The notes: generated from the letters alone by a model not told the origin. Counted from the first letter of the stretch, positions 9,470 through 20,342 are shown. The stretch is 40,642 nt of DNA from an uncultured Mucilaginibacter sp. (GCA_903891475.1 CAITEP010000001.1:1-40642); one strand, 5' to 3'. Numbers and translations: made by a program.

Positions 9470-10237
9470 ATGATCCGAAGAAAGATTATTGCCGCAAACT
9501 GGAAAATGAATGAAGATTATGACCAAGGAATCAAGTTGTTTTCGACAGTTATTAATTTGATGGATGATGAGATAACCGGTGATCAGCAGGTTATTGTATG
9601 CCCTCCTTTTATTCATTTGCATTCGCTTGCTGAGCTATCAAAAAATCACCTTCAAATATCAATTGGCGCCCAAAATGCACACCAGGCAGAGTCGGGTGCA
9701 TACACTGGTGAGATCTCCGCGAGAATGATCAGGTCAACAGGTGCAGAATATGTAATACTTGGTCATTCAGAACGCAGACTTTATTTCAATGAAACCAATG
9801 AACTGATTGCAAAAAAGATCGATACAGCACTATTGAACACCCTTAATATTATTTGTTGTGTCGGCGAAAGCAAAAAGGAAAGAGAAGCGGGACAGCAATT
9901 TGAAGTTTTAAAAAAGCAGTTGACAGAAGGCCTTTTTCATCTTGATGAAATGCAGTTTGCGCATTTAACCATTGCCTATGAACCTATATGGGCAATAGGA
10001 ACAGGAGTTACAGCGACAGCAGCCCAGGCACAGGAAATACATCAGTTTATCCGGCAACAAATAAACACGAGGTACAACGAACAAATAGCGGACAATATTA
10101 TCCTGTTATATGGCGGAAGCTGCAACCCTAAAAATGCTGTTGAACTATTTTACCAGAAAGATATTGACGGTGGCCTTATTGGTGGCGCATCATTAAAGGC
10201 AAGGGATTTTGTTGATATTATAAAAGTTTGCAATTGA
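9470..10237 (+). CDS. tpiA: Triosephosphate isomerase
   Basis: From ATG 9470 the product is 255 residues, normal for TIM. It starts MIRRKIIAANWKMN with the catalytic Lys, and has the catalytic His in VILGHSERR, the catalytic Glu in AYEPIWAIGTG, and the phosphate-binding LLYGGSC and GLIGGASL. It interconverts dihydroxyacetone-P and glyceraldehyde-3-P. The frame is open back to a GTG at 9431 inside the aldolase gene, but those 13 extra residues match nothing in TIMs, so ATG 9470 is preferred. It is the last gene of the plus-strand carbon operon, convergent with the glucan phosphorylase gene. Confidence 0.95.
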   Translation: MIRRKIIAANWKMNEDYDQGIKLFSTVINLMDDEITGDQQVIVCPPFIHLHSLAELSKNHLQISIGAQNAHQAESGAYTGEISARMIRSTGAEYVILGHSERRLYFNETNELIAKKIDTALLNTLNIICCVGESKKEREAGQQFEVLKKQLTEGLFHLDEMQFAHLTIAYEPIWAIGTGVTATAAQAQEIHQFIRQQINTRYNEQIADNIILLYGGSCNPKNAVELFYQKDIDGGLIGGASLKARDFVDIIKVCN

Positions 10238-10306
10238 ATAAAAAAAGCCAATCCGAACAAATCAAAACCAGTAAATGATGCACCAACAGCATATGCTAAG
10301 GTTGGG

Positions 10307-12847
10307 TTAGCCCTGCCATAAAATATGGTTATCTTCCAACGGTACACTAATGCCTTCATAATTTGGAATAATACGTACCGTGAAATCCGTTGCAGGTCTT
10401 TTGGTTATGACTTGAGTTTTGTAAATTGTTTCAGCACCTGTATTTTCAGCTTGATCGGCTTGCAATTTTATCTTTTCAATCGGTTCGCCATTAATGCTAT
10501 CAGCGTAAAGTTCCACGGCAATGGCATCGCGGCTTATGCCATTAAGCCCAATGCTAACATGAAATGAATAGCCATTTTCTATGGCATCTTTTTGTATTTC
10601 CCCGAATTTAATTTTATCCCATTTGTTAGCCAACTGGTGGCGTTTATTGCTAATTCTTGTACCTATAGCGCCCTTTTCTGCCGCTCGTTTTAAATAATTT
10701 TCGGCTGCCGGCAGATAACGTTGTTCAGTATATTCCCGTACAGTACGGTTTGCTGAAAATTGAGGGGTTAACGTTGCCATGCTTTTGCGCATCCGTTCTA
10801 TCCAGCGCACCGGCGTCCCGTTTTGGTCGCGGTTATAAAATTCAGGGATAACTTGTTTTTCCAAAAGGTCATATAAAGCTTCTGCTTCTAATGAATCCCA
10901 GGCAGGGTCGTCGCCGTGCTCTTTTCCATCGCCGAGTGCCCACCCTACTTCAGGAGTATATGCTTCGGCCCACCAGCCATCCAGTTCCGATAAATTGAGG
11001 CCACCGTTTACCAGTACTTTCATTCCACTTGTTCCGCAGGCTTCCCATGGGCGTCTTGGTGTATTGAGCCACACGTCTACCCCTTGTACCAGTTGTGCAG
11101 ATAATGACATATCGTAATCGCTTAAAAAAACGACATGCTGGTATAGATCATTCTTTTGAATAAACTGGATCCATTGCCTGATCAAAGACTTGCCAGGTTC
11201 ATCAAAAGGTGGAGATTTGCCGGCAAGTACCAATTGCACAGGATGCTCATGATTGGTGAGTATTCGGATAAACCTTTGCTCGTCATGCAGTAAAAGGTCG
11301 GTTCGCTTATAAGGCACAAAACGACGCGCAAAACCCAATGTGAGTATATTGGGATCAAATACCTCCTTTGCGAGCCCGGTCATTTCCTGCTGCCCGGAAA
11401 CTCTAAATTGCTGTTCGAGCTTTTTGCGGGTATATAAAACCAGGTTATTTCGCGCATTGTTTCTTAATTCCCAAAGTGTTTTATCCGGTGTTTTATAAAT
11501 GTCCTGCTCAACCGTTTCCAGGTTACCTTTCCAGCGATCTTTACCACATGCACCAGTCCAGGTATTGTCGGCAAATTCAGAATCCCAACTGGGCATGTGA
11601 ACGCCATTTGTTACCGACCCTATGGGTACTTCTTCGTTTGGCCAGCGGTTAAAAAGAGGCTCAAAAAGATGTCTGCTCACTTTGCCGTGTAAAAGGCTTA
11701 CACCGTTTACCGCCCCGCTCCCGCGAATAGCGAGGTTGGCCATATTAAAGCTTTCTGAATAATTATTGGGATAGTTCCTGCCAAGGGCCATCAATTCGTT
11801 AAATTCTATACCAATTTCGTTTTTAGCATAATCAGCCAGAAATTGTTCCATCAATCCGGGGTTAAAGTAATCGAACCCGGCAGCAACAGCAGTATGCGTG
11901 GTAAATATATTCCCAGCCCGAGTTATAGCTAATGCAACTTCAAAAGAAACACCTGTATCTTTCATAAAATCGCTGGCCCGCTCCAGTACCAAAAAAGCAG
12001 CATGGCCTTCATTCATATGGCAAACCTCAGGTTTAATATCAAGCGCCCTTAGCAGTTTATAACCACCGATCCCTAAAATGATCTCCTGCTGGATACGCAA
12101 ATCAGATCCGCCGCCATAAAGTTCATTAGTGATTTCTCTGTGGGCTGGCAGATTAGCCGCGTCGTTGCTATCCATCAGGTAAAGCTTAACATTACCTACC
12201 TGCACTTCCCAGGTACGCAGCCAAACCGGATTACCTGCAAGGTATATTTTTAGGCGCAACCAGTCGCCATTTGGCAAACGCAGAGGTGTGATGGGCAATT
12301 GTCCGGGATCGTTGTATGGGAATATAGCTTGCTGCGTGCCATATTGATCAATATCCTGTCGAAAATATCCCTGCTGGTAAAGCAGCCCTATTGCTACAAC
12401 CGGGACCCCCAGGTCACTGGCTGATTTTAGTTGATCGCCAGCCACGTTACCTAATCCGCCAACATAAATTGGCAGCGCTTCGCTTAACATAAATTCCATG
12501 CTAAAATAGGCGATGCAAGTAAGTGCTGTTTTTGGATGATTTCTTTGAAACCAGGCTGGATTTGATGCCGCAAGCGCCTTTGATGCCTGCAACGATTTTA
12601 TTTTTTCAATAATGGCAGGGTCTGCTAATTTTGCTTCAAGCTGACTGCGTTTGATTGTTTGTAAGATTACCCAGGGATTATGAGTACTTTCCCATAATTC
12701 GGTATCCAATTGTTGCCATAAATCATCAGCGGCATGGTTCCATGACCAGCGCATATCCAGTGCAAGTTCGGCAAGCTCTTCTAATCCTTCAATATTTGAA
12801 GGCAAAAAACCATATAGTCTATCTGTATTAAATGTTTGCTTTTTCAT
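10307..12847 (-). CDS. glgP: Alpha-glucan (glycogen/maltodextrin) phosphorylase
   Basis: About 846 residues of the GT35 family in the form with an N-terminal DUF3417-like region (LPSNIEGLEELAELALDMRW). The PLP-binding region EACGTSGMKVLVNGGLNLS lies near residues 600-620, and substrate-loop segments such as GLGNVAGDQLKS and NEGHAAFLVLERA are visible. It releases glucose-1-phosphate from storage glucan using inorganic phosphate, saving ATP. ATG 12847 (MKKQTFNTD) is preferred over TTG 12856, which would leave only 4 bp after atpG. It is the last gene of the SPFH-to-N-ATPase run, and no transcription start is apparent in the 13-bp gap from atpG. Confidence 0.95.
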   Translation of the reverse strand: MKKQTFNTDRLYGFLPSNIEGLEELAELALDMRWSWNHAADDLWQQLDTELWESTHNPWVILQTIKRSQLEAKLADPAIIEKIKSLQASKALAASNPAWFQRNHPKTALTCIAYFSMEFMLSEALPIYVGGLGNVAGDQLKSASDLGVPVVAIGLLYQQGYFRQDIDQYGTQQAIFPYNDPGQLPITPLRLPNGDWLRLKIYLAGNPVWLRTWEVQVGNVKLYLMDSNDAANLPAHREITNELYGGGSDLRIQQEIILGIGGYKLLRALDIKPEVCHMNEGHAAFLVLERASDFMKDTGVSFEVALAITRAGNIFTTHTAVAAGFDYFNPGLMEQFLADYAKNEIGIEFNELMALGRNYPNNYSESFNMANLAIRGSGAVNGVSLLHGKVSRHLFEPLFNRWPNEEVPIGSVTNGVHMPSWDSEFADNTWTGACGKDRWKGNLETVEQDIYKTPDKTLWELRNNARNNLVLYTRKKLEQQFRVSGQQEMTGLAKEVFDPNILTLGFARRFVPYKRTDLLLHDEQRFIRILTNHEHPVQLVLAGKSPPFDEPGKSLIRQWIQFIQKNDLYQHVVFLSDYDMSLSAQLVQGVDVWLNTPRRPWEACGTSGMKVLVNGGLNLSELDGWWAEAYTPEVGWALGDGKEHGDDPAWDSLEAEALYDLLEKQVIPEFYNRDQNGTPVRWIERMRKSMATLTPQFSANRTVREYTEQRYLPAAENYLKRAAEKGAIGTRISNKRHQLANKWDKIKFGEIQKDAIENGYSFHVSIGLNGISRDAIAVELYADSINGEPIEKIKLQADQAENTGAETIYKTQVITKRPATDFTVRIIPNYEGISVPLEDNHILWQG

Positions 12848-12860
12848 TTTACTCAATTTT

Positions 12861-13757
12861 TTATTTTATAGGTTTTGCATTTAACGCTTCAAACCCGGAA
12901 ACCACATCAAATAGTTCTTCGTCAATAGAGCTTTGTCTCAACCTGTGAAATTTATGGCCAAGACTTTCCAGTAAATTCCCTATATTCTTATCTGCCCGCT
13001 GCATTGCCTCCAGCCTGCTGGCGTTTTCACTGGCTAACGACTCTGCGCAAGCTTTAAACAATGAAACAAAAAGGTAGGCATTGATAAGCGCCAGCAAAGC
13101 AGCACTGATTTTTCCAATAATTTCAGGTATGTAATTTGTTGGCCATTTAATTTCGGTGAAATCATGGCGCCATTGTTCGTCAAGGGGCAATAAGCGCTGC
13201 ATAACGGGTTCATACCCAGTATCAGGCTTAGGCTGGTTATGAAAAATATAAAACTCCATTTCCGGTTGTTTTTCGTTAAGCTCTTCAATTGCAACTAAAA
13301 TTTGCCCTATTAGCGGCGTGATCGCATCAATTGAATTTGGGACAGCAAAACTTTTATCCGCAACTAATCCGGCATCAGCCAGTAAAAGCTTCACACGGTC
13401 ACCAATTACCCAAATTTGTTTTGAACCTCGTAAATTCGGCAATGAATGTCCAACATATTCCGTCATTACATTGTTAAACCGGCCTACCAGGCCCTGGTCC
13501 GACCCAAAAACGATTGCGCATATTGATTTTTCATCCCATTTTGGGGATATTTGATTTTCAATTTTGCCTTGTATTTTCTCCTGCTTTAAATAAGCAACAA
13601 TGCCTAATGATACCGTATGGTAATAGTCACCAAGTGAAGCAACGGCGGCTTCATATTGCGCAATATTTGAGGCAGCCATAGCTTTCATAGCCTTAACCAC
13701 CGATTTAATATCCTTCGCCCCGGATAATTTTTTGCGCAGATCCTCCAGCGTATCCAT
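12861..13757 (-). CDS. atpG: N-ATPase gamma subunit (central stalk)
   Basis: The 298-residue protein has the gamma-type N-terminal coiled coil (SVVKAMKAMAASNIAQYEAAV) and a C-terminal helix with SENASRLEAMQRADKNIGNL, which form the rotor shaft. The middle Rossmann-like part is diverged, as is usual for N-type gamma subunits. It is last in the order atpDCQRBEFAG, and its ATG overlaps the atpA stop by one base (TAATG). The assignment rests on both sequence and position. Confidence 0.93.
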   Translation of the reverse strand: MDTLEDLRKKLSGAKDIKSVVKAMKAMAASNIAQYEAAVASLGDYYHTVSLGIVAYLKQEKIQGKIENQISPKWDEKSICAIVFGSDQGLVGRFNNVMTEYVGHSLPNLRGSKQIWVIGDRVKLLLADAGLVADKSFAVPNSIDAITPLIGQILVAIEELNEKQPEMEFYIFHNQPKPDTGYEPVMQRLLPLDEQWRHDFTEIKWPTNYIPEIIGKISAALLALINAYLFVSLFKACAESLASENASRLEAMQRADKNIGNLLESLGHKFHRLRQSSIDEELFDVVSGFEALNAKPIK

Positions 13758-15304
13758 TAGGTTTGTGATTGAGCCGGTACTGGTTTTTCCTTAAATGGAG
13801 CAATCAATTCACCGGCAATTTTCAAAATAGCATCGTGGTCCTGATCATTTAGCGGTTTATCAGAAAGTAACCCTTTAAGTATTTCTGCAGAAAATTTATT
13901 CATGTTACTAAGCAATGCGGTTTCCGCATCTTGTATTTTTTCAATAATGATATCATCAAAAAGTCCACTGGTTAGGCTCAATAAAATAATAATCTGTTCA
14001 GGAACCGATAAGGGTGTTAATTCATTTTGCTTCAAACATTCGCGGATGCGGTTACCGTGGTTTATAGTTTTTTGTGTATTCTCGTCGAGGCGTGTACCGA
14101 ACCGGGCGAAAGATTCCAGTTCTTCAAACTGTGAATATTGAAGTTTCAGGTCGGATATTGAACGAAATGCAGGTAGTTGCGCGTTCCCTCCTACCCGCGA
14201 TACAGATTTACCAACATCCACCGCAGGTAAAATACCCGACTCAAACAAAGTTGGGGAAAGATAAATCTGTCCATCGGTAATTGAGATCAGGTTGGTGGGA
14301 ATGTATGCTGAAATATCCTGGGCCTCTGTTTCAATAACGGGCAAAGCGGTAAGGGAACCTCCTTTTAATGCTTTACTTAAATGTGTAGCTCTTTCCAATA
14401 ACCTTGAATGGATGTAAAAAATATCACCCGGAAACGCTTCACGTCCTGGTGGCCGTTTCAGCAACAGGGATAATTCACGGTATGAACGGGCATGTGCGGT
14501 AAGATCATCATATATAATAAGTACATCCCTGCCTTGTTCCATAAAATACTCCCCAATACTGGTAGCCGCATAGGGGGCTATATATTTTAAGCCCGCTGAG
14601 TTGTTGCCTTCTGCCACAACAACAACAGTATATTCCATTGCCCCTTTAGCTTGCAGGTTAGCCACTACTTTTGCTACAGCCGATGCTCGTTGCCCAATGG
14701 CACAGTAAATACAAAGCACTTTTTTATCATGCTGATTAAGAATTGTATCTATCGCAATGGCAGTTTTACCTGTTTGCCGGTCACCCAGTATCAGTTCGCG
14801 CTGCCCGCGCCCTATTGGGATAAGGGCATCTATAACTTTTAAGCCGGTTTGCAATGGTGTATTTACCGGCGAGCGGTCCATAATGGCATGTGCCGGACGC
14901 TCAATTGGCAGGCGTTCGTTATACGCTATTTCTCCTTTTCCATCAATAGGTTCGCCTATGGGGTTGATCACTCTACCAATCAAAGCATCTCCCACCGGTA
15001 TATCCATTACGCGGCCTGTCCGTTCCACTTGGTCGCCGGCATTTAATAGGGTGTCTTCACCTAATAGTATCGTGCCTATTTCATCTTTATCGATATTATA
15101 GGCTATGCCGAACAGATTTCCGGGAAACTTCAATAACTCTTCAAAGCCGGCACCCGGTAACCCGGAAACCTTGACAATGCCAGTAGCCACACCGGTAACA
15201 TAACCAACCTCGCGCGGGGTAAAAGGATAATCAAAGTCTTTGATACTTTCATCCAGCCGGCTAAATATGCTTTTTATACTTTTATTCAAATCATTTGACG
15301 GCAT
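13757..15304 (-). CDS. atpA: N-ATPase alpha subunit
   Basis: The 515-residue protein has the alpha-type P-loop GDRQTGKTA at about 174-182, the segment GLKVIDALIPIGRGQRELILG before it, and SVSRVGGNAQ with the conserved Arg/Ser region near 365. Alpha subunits form the non-catalytic nucleotide sites of the F1 hexamer. It overlaps atpF by 14 bp and atpG by one base. As in other N-ATPase operons, alpha is encoded far from beta, on the other side of the membrane-sector genes. Confidence 0.96.
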   Translation of the reverse strand: MPSNDLNKSIKSIFSRLDESIKDFDYPFTPREVGYVTGVATGIVKVSGLPGAGFEELLKFPGNLFGIAYNIDKDEIGTILLGEDTLLNAGDQVERTGRVMDIPVGDALIGRVINPIGEPIDGKGEIAYNERLPIERPAHAIMDRSPVNTPLQTGLKVIDALIPIGRGQRELILGDRQTGKTAIAIDTILNQHDKKVLCIYCAIGQRASAVAKVVANLQAKGAMEYTVVVVAEGNNSAGLKYIAPYAATSIGEYFMEQGRDVLIIYDDLTAHARSYRELSLLLKRPPGREAFPGDIFYIHSRLLERATHLSKALKGGSLTALPVIETEAQDISAYIPTNLISITDGQIYLSPTLFESGILPAVDVGKSVSRVGGNAQLPAFRSISDLKLQYSQFEELESFARFGTRLDENTQKTINHGNRIRECLKQNELTPLSVPEQIIILLSLTSGLFDDIIIEKIQDAETALLSNMNKFSAEILKGLLSDKPLNDQDHDAILKIAGELIAPFKEKPVPAQSQT

Positions 15305-16082
15305 GATGTTTTTTTTCTGTTACTGGTATTTGCTGATTTGATGCTGCGATACTTTTTTCAAATGAACTGACGTATTCGGTGATACTCCAGGCAAGTTTAT
15401 AACCATTTGTTGTTAATTCTATACCGCCTAAAAGTGCAGTTGAGGTTTTAAATTGGAATGAAGGGTTCGATCCCAGCATTTTGATTACCGCGCTTTTGAT
15501 TCCGCTTTGTTGTTTTTCAGACAAATCAAATGCACTTTGTACCAGGATTGACCCCGATGCCGAAAGGAGGGCCTTTTTAAACAGATCCTTTTCATCGTCT
15601 TTTATATTACTTATCTGTTTTACAAATACGTTGACTGACTGTTCTTCAAAATTAACGTCAGCCAAATCAGCAAGCACCTTTTTGGTAATGGCAAAAACCC
15701 CCTGTTCAGTTTTTTGCTGCAGTTGTTTATTTAAATCTGCCTGTTGTTCCTGCACAGTTTTTTCCAGTTTATCCTGTAAATTTTTAGCCTTAGTTTTTGC
15801 ATCATCCTGCAGCTTTTGGCTTAGCACTCCGGCTTCCGCCGTGGCTTTATCCATCATGTCCTTCTTTTGCTGCTCAAAAACCTCGTTTTTTTTGTTAAAT
15901 TCATCCTGTTCGGCTTTTGCTTCATTCTTTTTAGTTTTCGCGTCGGCAAGTTGACCAGCTATTTTTTTTTCCCGATCATCTATCATGCTGAGGATAGGCT
16001 TATAGAGATAGCGTTTCATCAACCATACCAAAACAAGAAAATTCAGTATTTGCGCTATTACAGTGAACCAGTTAATTTGCAT
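15291..16082 (-). CDS. atpF: N-ATPase b subunit with C-terminal delta-like extension
   Basis: 263 residues: one N-terminal membrane segment (about 5-22), a long charged, Gln/Lys-rich coiled coil to about residue 130, then a C-terminal region that could take the place of the delta subunit. No separate atpH is present, which agrees with the known N-ATPase gene set, where b is enlarged and delta is missing. It forms the peripheral stalk. It is 7 bp after atpE and overlaps atpA by 14 bp. Confidence 0.9.
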   Translation of the reverse strand: MQINWFTVIAQILNFLVLVWLMKRYLYKPILSMIDDREKKIAGQLADAKTKKNEAKAEQDEFNKKNEVFEQQKKDMMDKATAEAGVLSQKLQDDAKTKAKNLQDKLEKTVQEQQADLNKQLQQKTEQGVFAITKKVLADLADVNFEEQSVNVFVKQISNIKDDEKDLFKKALLSASGSILVQSAFDLSEKQQSGIKSAVIKMLGSNPSFQFKTSTALLGGIELTTNGYKLAWSITEYVSSFEKSIAASNQQIPVTEKKHHAVK

Positions 16083-16089
16083 GGGATAA

Positions 16090-16359
16090 TTATTTGGCGA
16101 TAACGTGATTCCAAAAAGGATTAGCGAAAATCAGGATCATGGAAACCACGAAACAATAGATTGCTGTAGATTCGATCATCGCTAAACCGACAAATAACGT
16201 CCTGGTTATAGTTGGTGCCGCATCAGGCTGCTGTGCAATTGAACTCAAAGCTGTTGCTACAGATTTCCCTTCGCTCAATGCCGGGAACATACAGCCTATA
16301 CCTGTTGTTAACCCTGCTGTTATAATTGATGCTATTGCTATTGCTGTATCTTTATCCAT
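16090..16359 (-). CDS. atpE: N-ATPase c subunit (rotor ring)
   Basis: The 89-residue hairpin has two membrane helices joined by the polar loop AQQPDAAP. Helix 2 has the ion-binding Glu63 in IESTAIY; Glu-Ser-Thr and Tyr68 match the Na+-binding pattern known from Ilyobacter-type c subunits. Helix 1 carries a second carboxylate, Glu30, in PALSEGK, as is typical of N-type c subunits, whereas the Ilyobacter Gln32 position is different. Na+ specificity was proposed for N-ATPases from such motifs, but the Burkholderia pseudomallei N-type c17 ring was reported to be H+-specific, so the ion is left open. Confidence 0.95.
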   Translation of the reverse strand: MDKDTAIAIASIITAGLTTGIGCMFPALSEGKSVATALSSIAQQPDAAPTITRTLFVGLAMIESTAIYCFVVSMILIFANPFWNHVIAK

Positions 16360-16373
16360 TTGGTATTCTCCTT

Positions 16374-17081
16374 TTAGTTAGTAGTTAATTTTTTTTTGAT
16401 TTTTTTATCCTTTTTTACACTTTCCTGTACTGCAGCGGCAATATAAACTGTTGCCAGAATGCTGAATATATACGCCTGTACCATACCCGTAAGCAAACCC
16501 AGCGCTTTCATTACCAATGGAATAAAAAGTGGTGTTATACTTAATAATATCCCAATGATCATCACACCGCTCATGATATTGCCGAATAACCTGACGGCTA
16601 AAGCCAGCGTCCTGGATAGTTCACTGATGATGTTAAATGGAAGCATAATGAAGGTAGGCTGAATATAAGTTTTGAGATAACCACCGATACCGCTTTTTTG
16701 TATCCCAAAGTAGGGCACTGACAGGAATACACAAAGCGCAAGTGCCGTTGTAGTTGATAGCGAACCAGTTGGCGGCTGGTACCAGGGCAAAATAATCCAG
16801 AAATTGCACATGGCCACAAATAAGAATAGTGTTCCGATAAAGCCGATATACAATTCGGATTTAGGCAAACCCAAATCATTTATTTGTTCATTTATACTTG
16901 TAACAATTATTTCCAATACACATTGCCAGCGTGATATCTTGTTGTTTGATTTCAGATCACGTGTAATTAATTTGGCCCCTACGACCATAAAAAGCATAAT
17001 TGCCCAGGTTGTAACCAGTGTGAGGTTGATGGTTACGAAACCATGGCTCCAAAAAACTGTTTCATCAGGGGTCATTTTCAT
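16374..17081 (-). CDS. atpB: N-ATPase a subunit
   Basis: The 235-residue, multi-spanning membrane protein (five to six predicted segments) has the stator Arg in LAVRLFGNIMSG at residue 164, which faces the c-ring carboxylate, and a C-terminal VQAYIFSILATVYIAAA segment typical of subunit a. It forms the two ion half-channels. Its ATG overlaps the atpR stop (ATGA, 4 bp). Confidence 0.95.
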   Translation of the reverse strand: MKMTPDETVFWSHGFVTINLTLVTTWAIMLFMVVGAKLITRDLKSNNKISRWQCVLEIIVTSINEQINDLGLPKSELYIGFIGTLFLFVAMCNFWIILPWYQPPTGSLSTTTALALCVFLSVPYFGIQKSGIGGYLKTYIQPTFIMLPFNIISELSRTLALAVRLFGNIMSGVMIIGILLSITPLFIPLVMKALGLLTGMVQAYIFSILATVYIAAAVQESVKKDKKIKKKLTTN

Positions 17082-17386
17082 GATGGATCGGTTTTATTTA
17101 TTTGTAGTTGCTTCTGATCATAATATTTCGTCAGGAACATAACTATGAATCGGGCTGTCACGAACCCAAGTAAGCAAGCGAGGAACTTTTGCCAGCTACC
17201 TTCAGCTACAAAATAAAATCCTGCTAGCGCTATAATTGTTCGTATCAACGAACTGACTGAAACCCATAGTGCAGCATAATTTGATCCAACTGCTTTTTTG
17301 ACAGTTAACCAAAGCCCTCCAAAAAACAAGGTTCCAAGGACTATTCCTGCAATTAAGGACAGTATTACGTTAGAAGCTATTACCAT
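17078..17386 (-). CDS. atpR: N-ATPase accessory membrane subunit AtpR
   Basis: The 102-residue protein has three predicted membrane segments. Conserved-looking Arg residues lie within or at the ends of membrane segments (SSLIRTIIALAGF and GFVTARFIV). AtpR is restricted to N-ATPase operons, and its arginines have been proposed to contact the extra c-subunit carboxylate during ring assembly. Position between atpQ and atpB and the size both fit. Confidence 0.88.
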   Translation of the reverse strand: MVIASNVILSLIAGIVLGTLFFGGLWLTVKKAVGSNYAALWVSVSSLIRTIIALAGFYFVAEGSWQKFLACLLGFVTARFIVMFLTKYYDQKQLQINKTDPS

Positions 17387-17392
17387 TTTTTT

Positions 17393-17683
17393 CTAATCTT
17401 CTGTTTTTATCCAGTTCCAGGCAATAATGCAACCTATTATCAACCCGGATATTAAACAGGTTAATGTCCAGGAAAATGTTTGAGGGTAACTTTTATCAAG
17501 CCATATCCCTAATGCAGTGCCCAATAATACAGGAACCGAGACAGACCAACCTACCATTCCAAACATCCCAAAACCCATCAAAGCGCTTTCTTTTTTTTCC
17601 TGTTGCGCCTTCAATTTCCGGTTTTCTTTTTCAGCAATTTGCTGACGAAACCCTACCTTACTATTTTTACCCGATGCCGGCAT
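17393..17683 (-). CDS. atpQ: N-ATPase accessory membrane subunit AtpQ (AtpI/AtpZ-like)
   Basis: The 96-residue protein has a charged N-terminus (about 1-33) and two membrane segments. GTALGIWLDKSYP and CLISGLIIGCIIAW give the pattern of AtpI/AtpZ assembly factors. The position after atpC and before atpR matches AtpQ of N-ATPase operons. The exact role is unknown; AtpI-type proteins help to assemble the c ring or handle Mg2+. Confidence 0.87.
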   Translation of the reverse strand: MPASGKNSKVGFRQQIAEKENRKLKAQQEKKESALMGFGMFGMVGWSVSVPVLLGTALGIWLDKSYPQTFSWTLTCLISGLIIGCIIAWNWIKTED

Positions 17684-17684
17684 T

Positions 17685-18080
17685 TTATTGATCGAATTTC
17701 TTCAAACTGTTCATCAAACCGCCTTCCAGTTTTTCCACCACGTAACGGATGTTTTTTTCACTATCATCTACCTTCAAAAACTCATTATTTACTGCTTCTC
17801 CCAATTTACCAAGGTCAACTCCACCAATCGCGTTTCGAACAGAAACCAATATCTGCGATCCGGTTTTTATCAAAATCCCGGCATCAACAGCCAAATAATG
17901 AACTCCATCGGTTTCGTACGAAAAAATTCCGGGAACCAATATGGCTACGCAATCAAGCCTCTGTGGCAAAAAACCATAGGACCCAGCATTTGTGTCAGCC
18001 GTAACCGCTTTTACATTCTTTACTTCGGCAAAGACTTTGTAAGGCAGCAAAATTTTCAAGTCCATTAGTATGCCTTCCAT
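17685..18080 (-). CDS. atpC: N-ATPase epsilon subunit
   Basis: The 131-residue protein has the N-terminal beta-sandwich of epsilon (DLKILLPYKVF, then GSYGFLPQRLDCVAILVPGI, which corresponds to the usual G-x-x-G-I-L-P segment) and a short C-terminal helix. It belongs to the central stalk. The ATG at 18080 directly follows the atpD stop; ATG 18065 is a possible alternative. Confidence 0.9.
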   Translation of the reverse strand: MEGILMDLKILLPYKVFAEVKNVKAVTADTNAGSYGFLPQRLDCVAILVPGIFSYETDGVHYLAVDAGILIKTGSQILVSVRNAIGGVDLGKLGEAVNNEFLKVDDSEKNIRYVVEKLEGGLMNSLKKFDQ

Positions 18081-18081
18081 T

Positions 18082-19584
<1,503 letters not shown>

Positions 19585-19598
19585 TTATATGAGCATAT

Positions 19599-20342
19599 TC
19601 AGAACAGTCGGTTTTTTATATTTTCCGGGCTTGCAGAATAGACCAGATCACCGTTGTTTGAAAGTGCCTTCTCATCTTTATGAGGGTAATCTGATCGATC
19701 GAGCAGGTGTGTGATCAGGCTGATATGTGTTTCATCTTTGTTGTCAGCATTAATAATAAACCAGGGTGTTTGATCAAAACTTGTTTTCAGCAACATTTCA
19801 TCCCGTGCTAATGAGTAGTCTTTCCAGTATTTGGTTGCTTCTTTGTCTATTGGGCTTATTTTCCATTGCTTCAAGGGGTCTTTCTCACGATCATCTAACC
19901 GCTCTTCCTGTTCTTTTTTACTTATATCGAGGTAATATTTAAAAATGATAAAACCAGCATCTACCAGCATCTGTTCAAATAATGCCACATCTTTAAAAAA
20001 TGCTTTGTATTGCTTGTTGGTACAAAAACCCATTACCTTTTCAACACCTGCGCGGTTATACCAGCTTCGGTTAAAAATTACAAATTCGCCCGATACTGGT
20101 AAATGAGAAGTGTAACGCTGAAAATACCATTCCCGTTGCTGCAGATCAGAAGGCTTGGCAAGGGCCACGACCCTGGTTTCGCGGGGGCTGAGATGTTTTG
20201 TGATGATCTTTATTGTACCATCTTTGCCAGCCGCATCCCTGCCTTCTAAAATAACTAATAGTTTAAGACCAGCGGCTATCACTTCCTTTTGAAGTTTTAC
20301 CAGCTCTACATATAACTCGTGTAAAACTTCTTTTTCTTTCAT
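19599..20342 (-). CDS. ppk2: Polyphosphate kinase 2 family enzyme
   Basis: The 247-residue, single-domain PPK2 has the Walker A motif EGRDAAGKDGTIK at about 33-45, the lid-type segments SPRETRVVALAKPSD and YFQRYTSHLP, and NRSWYNRAGVEKVMGF at 91-106. Many family members have Asp where Asn91 stands; the alternative is tolerated in some homologs as far as I recall. PPK2 moves phosphate between polyphosphate and nucleoside di- or triphosphates. The preferred direction and nucleotide cannot be read from sequence. Its ATG overlaps the PRC-barrel stop by 4 bp, and the N-ATPase genes follow, so it may buffer ATP for or from that enzyme. Confidence 0.93.
   Translation of the reverse strand: MKEKEVLHELYVELVKLQKEVIAAGLKLLVILEGRDAAGKDGTIKIITKHLSPRETRVVALAKPSDLQQREWYFQRYTSHLPVSGEFVIFNRSWYNRAGVEKVMGFCTNKQYKAFFKDVALFEQMLVDAGFIIFKYYLDISKKEQEERLDDREKDPLKQWKISPIDKEATKYWKDYSLARDEMLLKTSFDQTPWFIINADNKDETHISLITHLLDRSDYPHKDEKALSNNGDLVYSASPENIKNRLF

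Noticed and set aside
15481..15954. 157-codon open frame opposite atpF, rich in Cys, Ser and Phe
   Set aside because: It is the complement of the Lys/Gln/Glu-rich coiled coil of the b subunit, which gives this composition automatically.
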